From contig NC_010170.1 in NCBI RefSeq assembly GCF_000067205.1, positions 3,844,001 through 3,908,000 on the forward strand: a DNA stretch of 64,000 nt, read 5' to 3'. This document shows positions 1 to 7,701 of this stretch, piece after piece. How positions within the stretch are numbered: the stretch's first letter is position 1; each line of letters opens with the position of its first letter. This DNA comes from Bordetella petrii. GTDB taxonomy: Bacteria; Pseudomonadota; Gammaproteobacteria; Burkholderiales; Burkholderiaceae_B. Under the pieces are notes generated by a model. The model ran no database searches, had not been told where the DNA came from, and was given only the letters and a program-made list of their open reading frames with translations. The position numbers were made by a program, and so were the translations under genes.

Positions 1-89
1 GCCAGCGACTCGCGTTCGATGGCCGCGCGGGCGCGCAGCAATTCGATGCGCACTGCCCGGTCGACGGCCTGCGAGCGTTTGTTGGACAT
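1..89 (-). CDS. YqjK-like small protein, 5' part only (runs off the window)
   Basis: The ATG at 89-87 opens a frame that begins MSNKRSQAVDRAVRIELLRA and continues without a stop to base 1, so only the first 29 or so codons are present. It is charged and probably helical. It starts 4 bases after the stop of the YqjE-like gene and is the third gene of a DUF883-YqjE-YqjK set, an arrangement known from E. coli yqjD-yqjE-yqjK. The YqjK name rests mainly on this order, because the fragment is too short to identify alone. Function is unknown. Confidence 0.6.
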   Translation of the reverse strand, partial: MSNKRSQAVDRAVRIELLRARAAIERESL

Positions 90-93
90 GGGG

Positions 94-513
94 TCAGCCC
101 TCGTCGCGCTGGCGTTCGGCCAGGGCGTCTTGTTCGGCGCGGGCGGCATGCACGCTGTCGAGCAGGTCGGCATCGCGGCCCAGTTCTTCGAAGGTGGCCG
201 CAAACGGCACAGGGCCGGACACCAGCTCGTGCCGCAGCAGCAGCAGCAAGCCGACGCCGATCACGGCGTACAGGGCCGCCAGCAGGCCCAGGGCCAGGTA
301 GCGGTCTTCGGTGGGCCAGAACGCCACCGCGATGGTAACGGTGAACACCAGCACCGCCAGGGTCAGGAACAGCAAGGCGGCGAACGCCATGCCCAGCAAC
401 TTGATCAGCCGCGCCTTTTCTTCGGCGGCCTCCAAGGCGAACAATTCCAGGCGCGTACGCAGCAGCCCGACCAGGCTGCCTGCCACGCCGAATACGGATC
501 TGCGCAAGCCCAT
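94..513 (-). CDS. YqjE / phage-holin-like (DUF1469) membrane protein
   Basis: Small inner-membrane protein of about 139 residues. The N-terminal third is amphipathic (GLVGLLRTRLELFALEAAEE). Two hydrophobic helices follow at roughly residues 38-65 and 72-94, and the tail is acidic and charged. This layout matches the YqjE/holin_3_6 family, whose role is not established; relatives are linked to stationary phase and stress. I chose the ATG at 513; an upstream TTG at 519 is the alternative. It lies between the DUF883 gene and the YqjK-like gene, in the same direction and closely spaced, so it is probably co-transcribed with them. Confidence 0.85.
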   Translation of the reverse strand: MGLRRSVFGVAGSLVGLLRTRLELFALEAAEEKARLIKLLGMAFAALLFLTLAVLVFTVTIAVAFWPTEDRYLALGLLAALYAVIGVGLLLLLRHELVSGPVPFAATFEELGRDADLLDSVHAARAEQDALAERQRDEG

Positions 514-556
514 GAGCAAAGAGCGGGCCGGCCGACGAGCGTCCGGCCCCGCGCCC

Positions 557-874
557 TTAGCGGCGAGCGATCAGCAGGCCCAGCAGCAGGCCGGTCACGC
601 CCGCGATGCCAATGGCTTGCCAGGGATTGTCGTGCACGTAGTCGTCGGTGGCGCGCGCCGCCTTGCGGCCGCGCTCCAGCACGGCATCTTGCGCGTCGTA
701 CAGCGCTTCGCGGGTGCGCTTGAGCGAGGCCATGGCGCGGTCGCGCAATTCGGTGGCCTTGTCGCCAGAACTGGAGGCCGCCTCGCGCAGCAGGTTTTCC
801 GCATCATTCAGGCTGCTTTTGACGCTGTCGATGAGTTTTTCTTTGGCGACTTCCTCGGATCGTCGGGTGGTCAT
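557..874 (-). CDS. DUF883 (ElaB/YqjD-type) membrane-anchored protein
   Basis: A 105-residue protein with a long charged, probably coiled N-terminal region and a single C-terminal membrane helix ending in LLGLLIARR. The DYVHDNPW motif just before the helix is characteristic of the DUF883/YqjD/ElaB family. E. coli members are tail-anchored proteins that associate with ribosomes in stationary phase; whether this one does is inference. The ATG at 874 has an AGGAG-type ribosome site a few bases upstream. A longer in-frame start at 925 exists but lacks such a site. First gene of the yqjD-E-K-like set. Confidence 0.9.
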   Translation of the reverse strand: MTTRRSEEVAKEKLIDSVKSSLNDAENLLREAASSSGDKATELRDRAMASLKRTREALYDAQDAVLERGRKAARATDDYVHDNPWQAIGIAGVTGLLLGLLIARR

Positions 875-956
875 AAAGGCTCCTGTTGATGTGTCGGTGA
901 CGTATCCATCATACCAGTGGCGCAAGGCAAAATCGTAGCCGCGCTGCTACCGACTG

Positions 957-1682
957 CTACTTGATTTGCGTAATCTCCACCGCCGATTTCACGCCGGCCT
1001 GGTCGATGTCCTGGCGCATGACCAGGTTCACCGCCGGACAATACCAATCGGTGACGGTGGTGTTCATGCCGGGAATGGGAAGGGTGATGCCCTGGAAGGT
1101 CGCCAGCGTCGGATCGGTATTGCGCGTGTAATGAATGGGCCAGCATGACTGGCGGCCCAGCGCGGTATCCATCGACTGCTGCGCGCCCACGGTTTTTTCG
1201 CCGATGCGCACCACAGTGGCGGGTTGCCCGCCTACCGGGGCGTCTTTGCCGATGTTCAGCCGGTACGCCGCGCCCGGCATGCGCTGGCCCTGGGAAATCT
1301 TGCCGTCGTAGGCGAACAGCCCCAGCATGCGCAGGTCGAACTGGCCGTGGTTGTCGGGTTTTTCGCCCGCCTTGGCATAGCGCACAAACTCGGCCTTACC
1401 GTTCTTGATGGTCATCAGGTAGTCGAGCTTCGACTTGCCGGCCGGCAAGCCGGCATAGCTGAAGCTGGCGGTGCCCTGCACGCGCGCGCGGCAATTGGCC
1501 GAGTTGGTTTTCACGACCTCGGCAAAGCTCAGGTCGGCGCCCAGGCTGAGGTTGCCCGAGCCGGTCAATTGCACTGCCCCGCCGTCGTGCATGAAGCGTG
1601 CGTCGCACACGCCGGCCAGCGCCTGGGCCGACCAGCCGGCCGCGCCCGCCAGGAATAAACAAGATAAAAAGCGTGCCGCCAC
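957..1682 (-). CDS. Unknown secreted (periplasmic) protein, GTG start
   Basis: I do not recognise the family. The GTG at 1682 is chosen because AGGAG lies at 1689-1693 with a 6-base spacer. The N-terminus is then a signal peptide (VAARFLSCLFLAGAAG, cleavage predicted after AQALA, near residue 23). The 241-residue product has four cysteines in the mature part (VCDA, NCRA, SCWP, YCPA), suggesting two disulfides, and no other membrane segment. An 11-bp terminator-like hairpin sits directly upstream of the ribosome site. The gene is separated from nasA by a 197-bp gap and may be transcribed alone. Confidence 0.8.
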   Translation of the reverse strand: MAARFLSCLFLAGAAGWSAQALAGVCDARFMHDGGAVQLTGSGNLSLGADLSFAEVVKTNSANCRARVQGTASFSYAGLPAGKSKLDYLMTIKNGKAEFVRYAKAGEKPDNHGQFDLRMLGLFAYDGKISQGQRMPGAAYRLNIGKDAPVGGQPATVVRIGEKTVGAQQSMDTALGRQSCWPIHYTRNTDPTLATFQGITLPIPGMNTTVTDWYCPAVNLVMRQDIDQAGVKSAVEITQIK

Positions 1683-1701
1683 CCGGAACTCCTGAAACTC
1701 A

Positions 1702-1730
1702 AAAAAGCCATGCTTGGGGGCATGGCTTTT
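1702..1730 (-). terminator. Rho-independent terminator-like hairpin in front of the secreted-protein gene
   Basis: A perfect 11-bp stem (1703-1713 with 1720-1730, AAAAGCCATGC / GCATGGCTTTT) and a 6-base loop are followed on the minus strand by six T residues. It could end nirB-nirD-nasA transcription about 150 bases after nasA. It also lies only 8 bases upstream of the AGGAG of the next gene, so it would be in that gene's leader if the promoter lies further upstream. Confidence 0.8.
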
Positions 1731-1878
1731 CGATACTACACCGGGCGGCCGACGGCCGGGCCACCTCGGACAACAGCCCGAACCAATGGATACATTGAAA
1801 CATATTAACAATTGTTTAGTTTCATTTTGTATAACACTGCACCTGGCAGCCCAGATCCGCCCAAGTCCGTGACAGCGG

Positions 1879-4626
1879 CTACGCGCCCGCCGGGCTGGAC
1901 GCGTGCAGCGCGACCAGGCGGCGCACTTCCGGCATGCAGGAGCCACAACCGGAACCGCAGCCCAGGCGGGCTTTCAGCTCCTCGGCATCGAGGCCCGCCT
2001 CGGCGCCGGCCCGGATGGCCTGATCACTGACGCCGACGCAGGCGCACACGGTGCGGCCACGCGGCGCGGCCTGCGAGCGCCCCATCAGCAGCATGGCCAG
2101 GCTGGCCGGCGCCTGCCCGCCCTCGGCCCACGCCAGCAACCCATCATGCGCGCGCACGTCGCCAGCCAGCAGGAAGGCGGCCGGTTCGCCGTCGGCCAGT
2201 CGCAGGCGCCGCAGCACCCCGCGCGAGGCGTCGTCGAAAGCCGCATCGGGGTGCTCCAGCCCCAGCGCCCGCGCCAGCGCATCCACCACATGCGGCGGCG
2301 GCGCCGAGTCGGCTGCCAGGCGCAGCCGCACGCCCGGCCCCGCCGCACAAGGCAGCAGCGCCGCGTATTCAAAGCGCCGCAGCCACGGCGCCAAGCTGGG
2401 GCGCAGCAGGGCCGCGTCGCCAGCCAGCCACCCCATGGCCTGCCATGGCAGGCGCGCCGGCGCCACAGCCACGGCGGCATGCTTGAGCTCGGGCTGGCGC
2501 GACACCGGATCGCGCGAGGGATTGGTCAGCGCATTCACCCCCAACCCCGCCATGTAGGCGCTGCCCCAATGCATGGGCAGAAAGGCATGGCCGGGCTTGA
2601 GCGTGTCGTCGGGCCGCACCGGCAGCACGATGGCCCCGCGCCGCGAGCGCACTCGCGCCAGGGTGCCCGGCGCGAGCTTCAGGCGTTCCAGGTCGAACGG
2701 GTGCAGCGACAGCCAGGGCTCTTCGACGTGGCGGGTCAGGGCCGGGGCCAGGCCGGTGCGCGCCAGGGTGTGCCAGTGGTCGCGCAGGCGGCCGGTGGTC
2801 AGGCGCAGCGGGTACGGCGCCGACACCGGTTCGGCCACAGGCGTATAGCCGGTGTCGTAAAAGCGCGCGCGGCCGTCGGCGGTGGCGAACCGCCCGTCGG
2901 CATACAAGCGAGGCGTGGCCGTGCCGGGCCGGTACGGCCATTGCACCGGCCCCTCGCGCTCCAGCAGGGCGTAGTCCACGGCGCTGTAATCCAGGTCGCG
3001 CCCGGCGGTCATGCGCGCGTGTTCGGCGAACACGGCGCTTTCGTCGGGATAATCGAACAGGGCCGCTTTTTCCGGCGCCACCAGCCGCGCCAGCCGGCGC
3101 GCCGCCTCGGCGGCCAGTTGCCAATCGGGCCGGGCATCGCCGGGCGGCTCGATGGCCGCGCGCACGCGGCTGATGCGGCGCTCGGAGTTCGTAGCCGTGC
3201 CCGACTTCTCGGGCCAGGTAGCGGCCGGCAGCACCAGGTCGGCATAAGCCAGCGTCTCGGTGCCGGCATAGGCCTCTTGCACGATGACGAATTCGGCCTT
3301 CTGCAAGGCGGCGCGCACCTTCGCCTGTTCGGGCAGCGACTGGGCCGGGTTGGTGGCGGCGATCCACAGAACCTTGATGCGGCCATCCAGCACGGCATCG
3401 AACATTTCCAGCGCCGGCTTGCCGGGCGCGGCGGGCAGGCTGTCCACGCCCCACAGTGCAGCCACTTCCTGGCGGTGCGCCGGCGTGCCCGGATCGCGGT
3501 GGCCGGGCAGCAATGTGGCCATGCCACCCGCTTCGCGCCCGCCCATGGCATTGGGCTGGCCGGTCAGCGAAAAAGGCCCCGCGCCCGGCCGGCCGATCTG
3601 CCCGGTAGCCAGGTGCAGGTTGATCAGCGCCCCGTTCTTGGCCGTGCCGCTGCTCGACTGATTCAGCCCCATGGTGTACAGCGACAGGGCGGCGCCCGCC
3701 TGGCCAAACCAGCGCGCCGCCTGCACGATGTCGGCCGCCGGCACGCCGCAGACATCCTGCGCCGCGCGCGGCGTGAACTCATGCACCCGCGCCTTCAAAT
3801 CGGCAAAGCCCGCCGTGTGCGCCGCGATGTACGCGGGGTCGACCAGGTCTTCCCACACCATGACGTTCAGCATGGCGTGAAACAGCGCGACGTCGGTGCC
3901 GGGCACGATAGGCAGGTGCAGGTCGGCCAGCGCGGCGGTGTCCGTGCGGCGCGGGTCTACCACCACGATCTTCATCGCGGGGCGCGCCGCCTTGGCGGCT
4001 TCCAGCCGGCGGAACAGCACGGGATGCGCATAGGCCATGTTGGAACCGGCAATCAGCACGGTGTCGGCCAGTTCCAGGTCTTCGTAGCAGGCCGGCGGCG
4101 CATCGGCGCCCAGCGTCAGCTTATAGCCCGACACCGCGCTGGACATGCATAGCCGCGAATTGGTGTCGATATTGTTGGTGCCCACCAGCGCGCGCGCCAG
4201 CTTGTTGAAAACCGCGTAGTCCTCGGTGAGCAACTGGCCCGACAGATAAAACCCCACCGAGTCGGGACCATGCATGCCGATGGCGGCGGCCAGCCGGCCG
4301 GCGGCCAGGTCCAGCGCGTCGTTCAGGGCCACCGGCGCGCGTTCGCGGCCGCGCTCGGGGCGCCACTCGGCCCGCAGCACGCGCGCCGCGTCGTTGCGCA
4401 CGGTGTCGGCCAGCGCCAGCCCCTTGCTGCACAGCTTGCCCCCATTGGACGGGTGGCCGGGGTCGCCCGCCACGGCCACCACGCGGCCGGCCCGCGCCGT
4501 CACGCGCACGCCGCAACCGGTGCCGCAATAACAACAGACCGACGCTACGGTTCGCTCGCGTTCCTCGCCCGGGATGACAACGGGTGCGGCCGCATCTCCG
4601 GCGGCGCTTCGAGGGTGGGTCTTCAA
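1879..4626 (-). CDS. nasA: Assimilatory nitrate reductase, molybdenum catalytic subunit
   Basis: Cytoplasmic Mo-bis-MGD enzyme that reduces nitrate to nitrite for nitrogen assimilation. The N-terminus has the [4Fe-4S] motif CCYCGTGCGV...KLCSKG, and the Mo-ligand cysteine lies in NSRLCMSSAVSGYK. A molybdopterin-dinucleotide-binding domain follows. The last 60 or so residues form a BFD-like [2Fe-2S] domain (CACVGVSD...LGCGSGCGSCMPEV), typical of single-subunit NasA. A TTG start at 4626 overlaps the nirD TGA and gives 915 residues, suggesting translational coupling. An ATG at 4689 would overlap nirD by 67 bases. Third gene of nirB-nirD-nasA; product and function are clear, only the start is uncertain. 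Confidence 0.93.
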   Translation of the reverse strand: MKTHPRSAAGDAAAPVVIPGEERERTVASVCCYCGTGCGVRVTARAGRVVAVAGDPGHPSNGGKLCSKGLALADTVRNDAARVLRAEWRPERGRERAPVALNDALDLAAGRLAAAIGMHGPDSVGFYLSGQLLTEDYAVFNKLARALVGTNNIDTNSRLCMSSAVSGYKLTLGADAPPACYEDLELADTVLIAGSNMAYAHPVLFRRLEAAKAARPAMKIVVVDPRRTDTAALADLHLPIVPGTDVALFHAMLNVMVWEDLVDPAYIAAHTAGFADLKARVHEFTPRAAQDVCGVPAADIVQAARWFGQAGAALSLYTMGLNQSSSGTAKNGALINLHLATGQIGRPGAGPFSLTGQPNAMGGREAGGMATLLPGHRDPGTPAHRQEVAALWGVDSLPAAPGKPALEMFDAVLDGRIKVLWIAATNPAQSLPEQAKVRAALQKAEFVIVQEAYAGTETLAYADLVLPAATWPEKSGTATNSERRISRVRAAIEPPGDARPDWQLAAEAARRLARLVAPEKAALFDYPDESAVFAEHARMTAGRDLDYSAVDYALLEREGPVQWPYRPGTATPRLYADGRFATADGRARFYDTGYTPVAEPVSAPYPLRLTTGRLRDHWHTLARTGLAPALTRHVEEPWLSLHPFDLERLKLAPGTLARVRSRRGAIVLPVRPDDTLKPGHAFLPMHWGSAYMAGLGVNALTNPSRDPVSRQPELKHAAVAVAPARLPWQAMGWLAGDAALLRPSLAPWLRRFEYAALLPCAAGPGVRLRLAADSAPPPHVVDALARALGLEHPDAAFDDASRGVLRRLRLADGEPAAFLLAGDVRAHDGLLAWAEGGQAPASLAMLLMGRSQAAPRGRTVCACVGVSDQAIRAGAEAGLDAEELKARLGCGSGCGSCMPEVRRLVALHASSPAGA

Positions 4627-4958
4627 CTTTCGTCCAGGCCCAGGTACACCGCGTCGCCGTCGACCTTTATCGGCAAGGTCTGCACGCAACCCTCGTCGGG
4701 CGCCTGGGCCTGGCCGCTGGCCAGATCCATCACCCAGCCATGCAGCGGGCAGGCCACCGAATGGCCGTGCACCAGGCCGGCCGACAGCGGGCCGCCCTTG
4801 TGCGGGCAGCGGTCGACCACGGCAAAGACCTTGTTATCGCTGGTGCGGAACACGGCGACGTTGTCCTGGCCCGGGCGCTGCACCACGCGCGCGCCCAGCG
4901 GCGGAATTTCGTCGATATGGCAGATGCTGTGCCATTGGCAGGTAGCGGCTTGCGACAT
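4623..4958 (-). CDS. nirD: Nitrite reductase small subunit (Rieske type)
   Basis: A 111-residue Rieske-fold partner of NirB in cytoplasmic NAD(P)H-dependent reduction of nitrite to ammonium. The sequence retains a full Rieske ligand set, C51-P-H53 (RCPHKGGPLSAG) and C70-x2-H73 (ACPLHGW). Many NirD proteins lack these ligands, so this one probably binds a [2Fe-2S] cluster. It starts 7 bases after nirB stops and its TGA overlaps the likely TTG start of nasA. Confidence 0.95.
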   Translation of the reverse strand: MSQAATCQWHSICHIDEIPPLGARVVQRPGQDNVAVFRTSDNKVFAVVDRCPHKGGPLSAGLVHGHSVACPLHGWVMDLASGQAQAPDEGCVQTLPIKVDGDAVYLGLDES

Positions 4959-4965
4959 CAGGGTC

Positions 4966-7404
4966 TCACACTGTCAGGGATTGGAATTCACGGGCGGCGG
5001 GCGCGGCTTCGCGGCGCTCCTGCCAGGGGTCGGCCTCGAACGACAGCGCGAATTTCAGGCGCGCATAGAGTTCGGCCCGGTTGGCCGCGTCGTCGACAAC
5101 GCGAGCCTTGGCGTGCTCGAGTCCGACGCGCGCCAGGTAGTGCACCGTGCGCTCCAGGTAGAAGGCTTCTTCGCGGTACAGCTGCAGGAACGCGCCGCTG
5201 TACTCCAGCACTTCTTCCGCGGTTTTCACCTTGGCGAAGAACTGCGCCACTTCGGTCTTGATGCCGCCGTTGCCGCCCACATACAGCTCCCAGCCCGAGT
5301 CCACGGCGATGATGCCGATGTCCTTGATGCCGGATTCGGCGCAGTTGCGCGGGCAGCCCGAGACCGCCAGCTTGACCTTGTGCGGGCTCCACATGCCAAA
5401 CAGGTCTTTTTCCAGCGCGATGCCCATGGCGGTGGAATCCTGTGTGCCGAAGCGGCAGTATTCGCTGCCCACGCAGGTCTTCACCGTGCGCAGGCTCTTG
5501 CCGTAGGCATGCCCCGAGGGCATGTCCAGGTCGGCCCACACCTTGGGAAGATCGTCTTTCTTCACGCCCAGCAGGTCGATGCGCTGGCCGCCAGTAACCT
5601 TCACCAGCGGAATAGCGTATTTGTCGGCCACGTCGGCGATGCGGCGCAGTTCCGACGGATTCGTCACGCCGCCCCACATGCGGGGCACCACCGAGTAGGT
5701 GCCGTCTTTCTGGATATTGGCGTGCATGCGTTCGTTGGCCAGGCGCGACTGGCCGTCGTCGCGCGCCTCGCCGGGCCAGGTGGACAGCAGGTAGTAGTTC
5801 AGCGCCGGACGGCAGGTGGCGCAGCCATCGGGCGTGCGCCACTCCATGAAATGCATGGCGTCGGGAATGGTGGTCAGGTGATGCTGGCGGATGGCCTTGC
5901 GCACTTCGCCATGCGTCAGGTCGGTGCAGCCGCACACGGCCTTCTCCGACTTGGGCTTGACGTCGGCCGCGCCCCCCACACAGTTGATCAGGATCTGCTC
6001 GACCAGCCCGGTGCACGAACCGCACGAGCTGGCAGCCTTGGTATGTTTCTTGATCTCGTCGACGGTGAACAGGCCTTTTTCGCGGATGGCCTTGACGATA
6101 GTGCCCTTGCACACGCCGTTGCAGCCGCAGACTTCGGCGCTGTCGGCCATGCCAATGGCACGGTTCTCGCCGGCGTGGCCGGTGTCGCCGCCGATGGCGC
6201 TTTCGCCGAACATCAACTGGTCGCGCAACTCGTCGATGCGCTTGCCTTCGCGAATCAGCCGGAAGTACCAGGCGCCGTCGGCCGTGTCGCCATACAGGCA
6301 GGCGCCGACCAGCTTGTCGTCTTTCAGCACCAGCTTCTTGTACACGCCGCCCACCGGATCGGCCAGGGTGATTTCTTCGGTGCCCTGCCCGCCCAGGAAC
6401 TCGCCGGCCGAGAACACGTCGATGCCGGTCACCTTCAGCTTGGTCGAGGTGACGCTGCCTTCGTAGCGGCCGATGCCGTGCATGGCCAGGTGATTGGCCG
6501 CCACCTTGGCCTGTTCGAACAGCGGCGCCACCAGGCCGTAGGCCGTGCCGCGGTGGCTGACGCATTCGCCCACCGCATAGATCAGCGGATCATAGGTCTG
6601 CAGCGTGTCGCTGACCACCACGCCGCGATTGACGTACAGCCCGCAGCTTTCGGCCAGTTCGGTGTTGGGGCGGATACCCACCGCCATCACCACCAGGTCG
6701 GCCTCGACCTCTTCGCCGCCGGCAAAGCGCAGCGCGCGCACGCGGCCCTGCTCGTTGCCCAGCAGCGCCTCGGTCTGGCGCGGCATCAAGAACTTCAGGC
6801 CGCGCGCCTCCAGGCTACGCTGCAACAGCAACGCGGCCTGGGGGTCGAGCTGGCGGTCGAGCAGGCTCGAGCCCAGGTGCACCACCGACACGTCCATGCC
6901 ACGCGCGGCCAGGCCGCTGGCGGCTTCCAGCCCCAGCAGGCCGCCGCCGATCACGACCGCGCGCTTGTGCGTGCGGGCGGCCTCGATCATCAGGTTCACG
7001 TCGCGGATATCGCGGAACGTGACCACGCCGTCCAGGTCATTGCCGGGCACCGGCAGAATGAACGGATTCGACCCGGTGGCCAGCAGCAGGCGGTCATACG
7101 GCACTTCGCTGCCGTCCTCGCCAATCACGATGCGGCGCGCGCGGTTGATGCGCTCTACCCGGCAATTCATGCGCAGGTCGATACCGTTCGAACGGTACCA
7201 GTCCACGTCGTTGAGCACGATGTCCTGCAGGGTCTGTTCCCCGGTCAGCACCGGCGACAGCAGAATGCGGTTGTAGTTGGGATAGGGCTCCGAGCCGAAC
7301 ACGGTGATGTCGTACATGTCCGGCGCCAGCTTGAGCAGTTCTTCCAGCGTGCGCACGCCGGCCATGCCATTGCCCACCATCACCAGCTTCAGTTTCTTTT
7401 CCAT
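4966..7404 (-). CDS. nirB: NAD(P)H nitrite reductase large subunit
   Basis: An 812-residue siroheme enzyme that reduces nitrite to ammonium. In order it has an FAD/NAD(P)H module beginning KLKLVMVGNGMAG with a second nucleotide-binding GGGLLGLE; a BFD-like [2Fe-2S] region (CGCNGVCKGT...SSCGSCTGLV); and ferredoxin-like and siroheme/[4Fe-4S] domains with CVGSEYCRFG and SGCPRNCAESG, which carry the cluster cysteines. First gene of nirB-nirD-nasA. Upstream lie a sigma54 promoter (7495-7510) and an ANTAR-type hairpin (7464-7483), so nitrogen limitation and nitrate or nitrite are the expected signals. Siroheme would come from CysG, encoded at 8420-9844. Confidence 0.97.
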   Translation of the reverse strand: MEKKLKLVMVGNGMAGVRTLEELLKLAPDMYDITVFGSEPYPNYNRILLSPVLTGEQTLQDIVLNDVDWYRSNGIDLRMNCRVERINRARRIVIGEDGSEVPYDRLLLATGSNPFILPVPGNDLDGVVTFRDIRDVNLMIEAARTHKRAVVIGGGLLGLEAASGLAARGMDVSVVHLGSSLLDRQLDPQAALLLQRSLEARGLKFLMPRQTEALLGNEQGRVRALRFAGGEEVEADLVVMAVGIRPNTELAESCGLYVNRGVVVSDTLQTYDPLIYAVGECVSHRGTAYGLVAPLFEQAKVAANHLAMHGIGRYEGSVTSTKLKVTGIDVFSAGEFLGGQGTEEITLADPVGGVYKKLVLKDDKLVGACLYGDTADGAWYFRLIREGKRIDELRDQLMFGESAIGGDTGHAGENRAIGMADSAEVCGCNGVCKGTIVKAIREKGLFTVDEIKKHTKAASSCGSCTGLVEQILINCVGGAADVKPKSEKAVCGCTDLTHGEVRKAIRQHHLTTIPDAMHFMEWRTPDGCATCRPALNYYLLSTWPGEARDDGQSRLANERMHANIQKDGTYSVVPRMWGGVTNPSELRRIADVADKYAIPLVKVTGGQRIDLLGVKKDDLPKVWADLDMPSGHAYGKSLRTVKTCVGSEYCRFGTQDSTAMGIALEKDLFGMWSPHKVKLAVSGCPRNCAESGIKDIGIIAVDSGWELYVGGNGGIKTEVAQFFAKVKTAEEVLEYSGAFLQLYREEAFYLERTVHYLARVGLEHAKARVVDDAANRAELYARLKFALSFEADPWQERREAAPAAREFQSLTV

Positions 7405-7425
7405 GATGCCTCTCGTCTTGCTTAT

Positions 7426-7455
7426 CGTCCGCGCGCCAGCCGGCGGGGGCGGACG
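7426..7455 (-). promoter_or_regulatory. GC-rich hairpin in the nirB leader
   Basis: A perfect 7-bp stem (7426-7432 CGTCCGC with 7449-7455 GCGGACG) lies in the nirB leader, about 20 bases before the start codon and just upstream of the GAGAGG ribosome site. There is no T tract after it, so it is not a standard terminator. It could be the expression-platform element under the ANTAR hairpin, or could limit ribosome access. Confidence 0.5.
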
Positions 7456-7463
7456 AAGCGGCC

Positions 7464-7483
7464 GGCAGCCGCCGTTGGCTACC
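7464..7483 (-). promoter_or_regulatory. ANTAR-type hexaloop hairpin in the nirB leader
   Basis: Read on the minus strand, GGTAGCC and GGCTGCC form a 7-bp stem (one G-T pair) closing the hexaloop AACGGC. The loop has A at position 1 and G at position 4, the known recognition feature of ANTAR-protein RNA targets. It begins within a base or so of the start predicted from the sigma54 promoter, and a NasT-type ANTAR protein is encoded divergently next door. Known targets use two such hairpins; I find only this one. Confidence 0.65.
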
Positions 7484-7494
7484 GTTGTTCATCA

Positions 7495-7510
7495 AGCAAA
7501 CATCATGCCA
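7495..7510 (-). promoter_or_regulatory. Sigma54 promoter for nirB-nirD-nasA
   Basis: The minus strand reads TGGCATGATGTTTGCT, an excellent match to TGGCAYR-N4-TTGCW with the GG and GC exactly 10 bases apart. Predicted transcription start is near 7484, giving a leader of about 80 bases. Confidence 0.85.
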
Positions 7511-7552
7511 ATTGCCGCCCCCGAGCATTCGCCATGCCGGCGCACCGGCGGC

Positions 7553-7567
7553 GATCCAACTTGGTGC
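7553..7567. promoter_or_regulatory. NtrC-like site, weaker of a pair
   Basis: GATCC-AACTT-GGTGC matches GCACC-N5-GGTGC at 8 of 10 positions. Its centre (7560) is 32 bp from that of the site at 7585-7599, three helical turns, which is the spacing of paired NtrC enhancer sites. A GCACC half-site also occurs at 7542-7546. Confidence 0.5.
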
Positions 7568-7589
7568 GCGCCGCATTGCGCGGCGCACC
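7563..7589. repeat. Inverted repeat in the nirB-nasT control region
   Basis: GGTGCGC at 7563-7569 and GCGCACC at 7583-7589 are perfect arms around a partly paired centre. The arms overlap one half of each proposed NtrC site, so the symmetry may partly reflect those sites. Confidence 0.55.
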
Positions 7590-7599
7590 ATTTACGTGC
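7585..7599. promoter_or_regulatory. NtrC-like site, stronger of a pair
   Basis: GCACC-ATTTA-CGTGC matches GCACC-N5-GGTGC at 9 of 10 positions. It lies about 62 bp from the plus-strand and 75 bp from the minus-strand sigma54 promoter, so one enhancer could serve both. Confidence 0.6.
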
Positions 7600-7660
7600 C
7601 TTGCGCCCCGCCGATGGGCAGCCGCGCCCCGCGCGCCGGCCCGCGCGCCGGCGCCGCCGA

Positions 7661-7676
7661 TGGCATGGATATTGCA
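7661..7676 (+). promoter_or_regulatory. Sigma54 promoter for the nasT-like gene
   Basis: TGGCATGGATATTGCA fits TGGCAYR-N4-TTGCA fully, with GG and GC 10 bases apart. The start would be near 7687, about 15 bases before the ATG, with the CAGGAG ribosome site inside this short leader. Confidence 0.85.
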
Positions 7677-7701
7677 TATCCAGGGTTGAACAGGAGCCAT
7701 C

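Noticed and set aside
1903..4152. Open frame of 749 codons on the plus strand opposite nasA
   Set aside because: Antisense shadow; nasA has all cofactor motifs in frame.
4627..4689. Upstream ATG for nasA at 4689
   Set aside because: It would overlap nirD by 67 bases and add residues without family resemblance; the TTG overlapping the nirD stop is preferred, though not proven.
4270..7689. Open frame of 1139 codons on the plus strand opposite nirB
   Set aside because: It is antisense to nirB/nirD, is rich in His, Gln, Arg and Ala with no domain, and arises from GC-rich third positions on the other strand.
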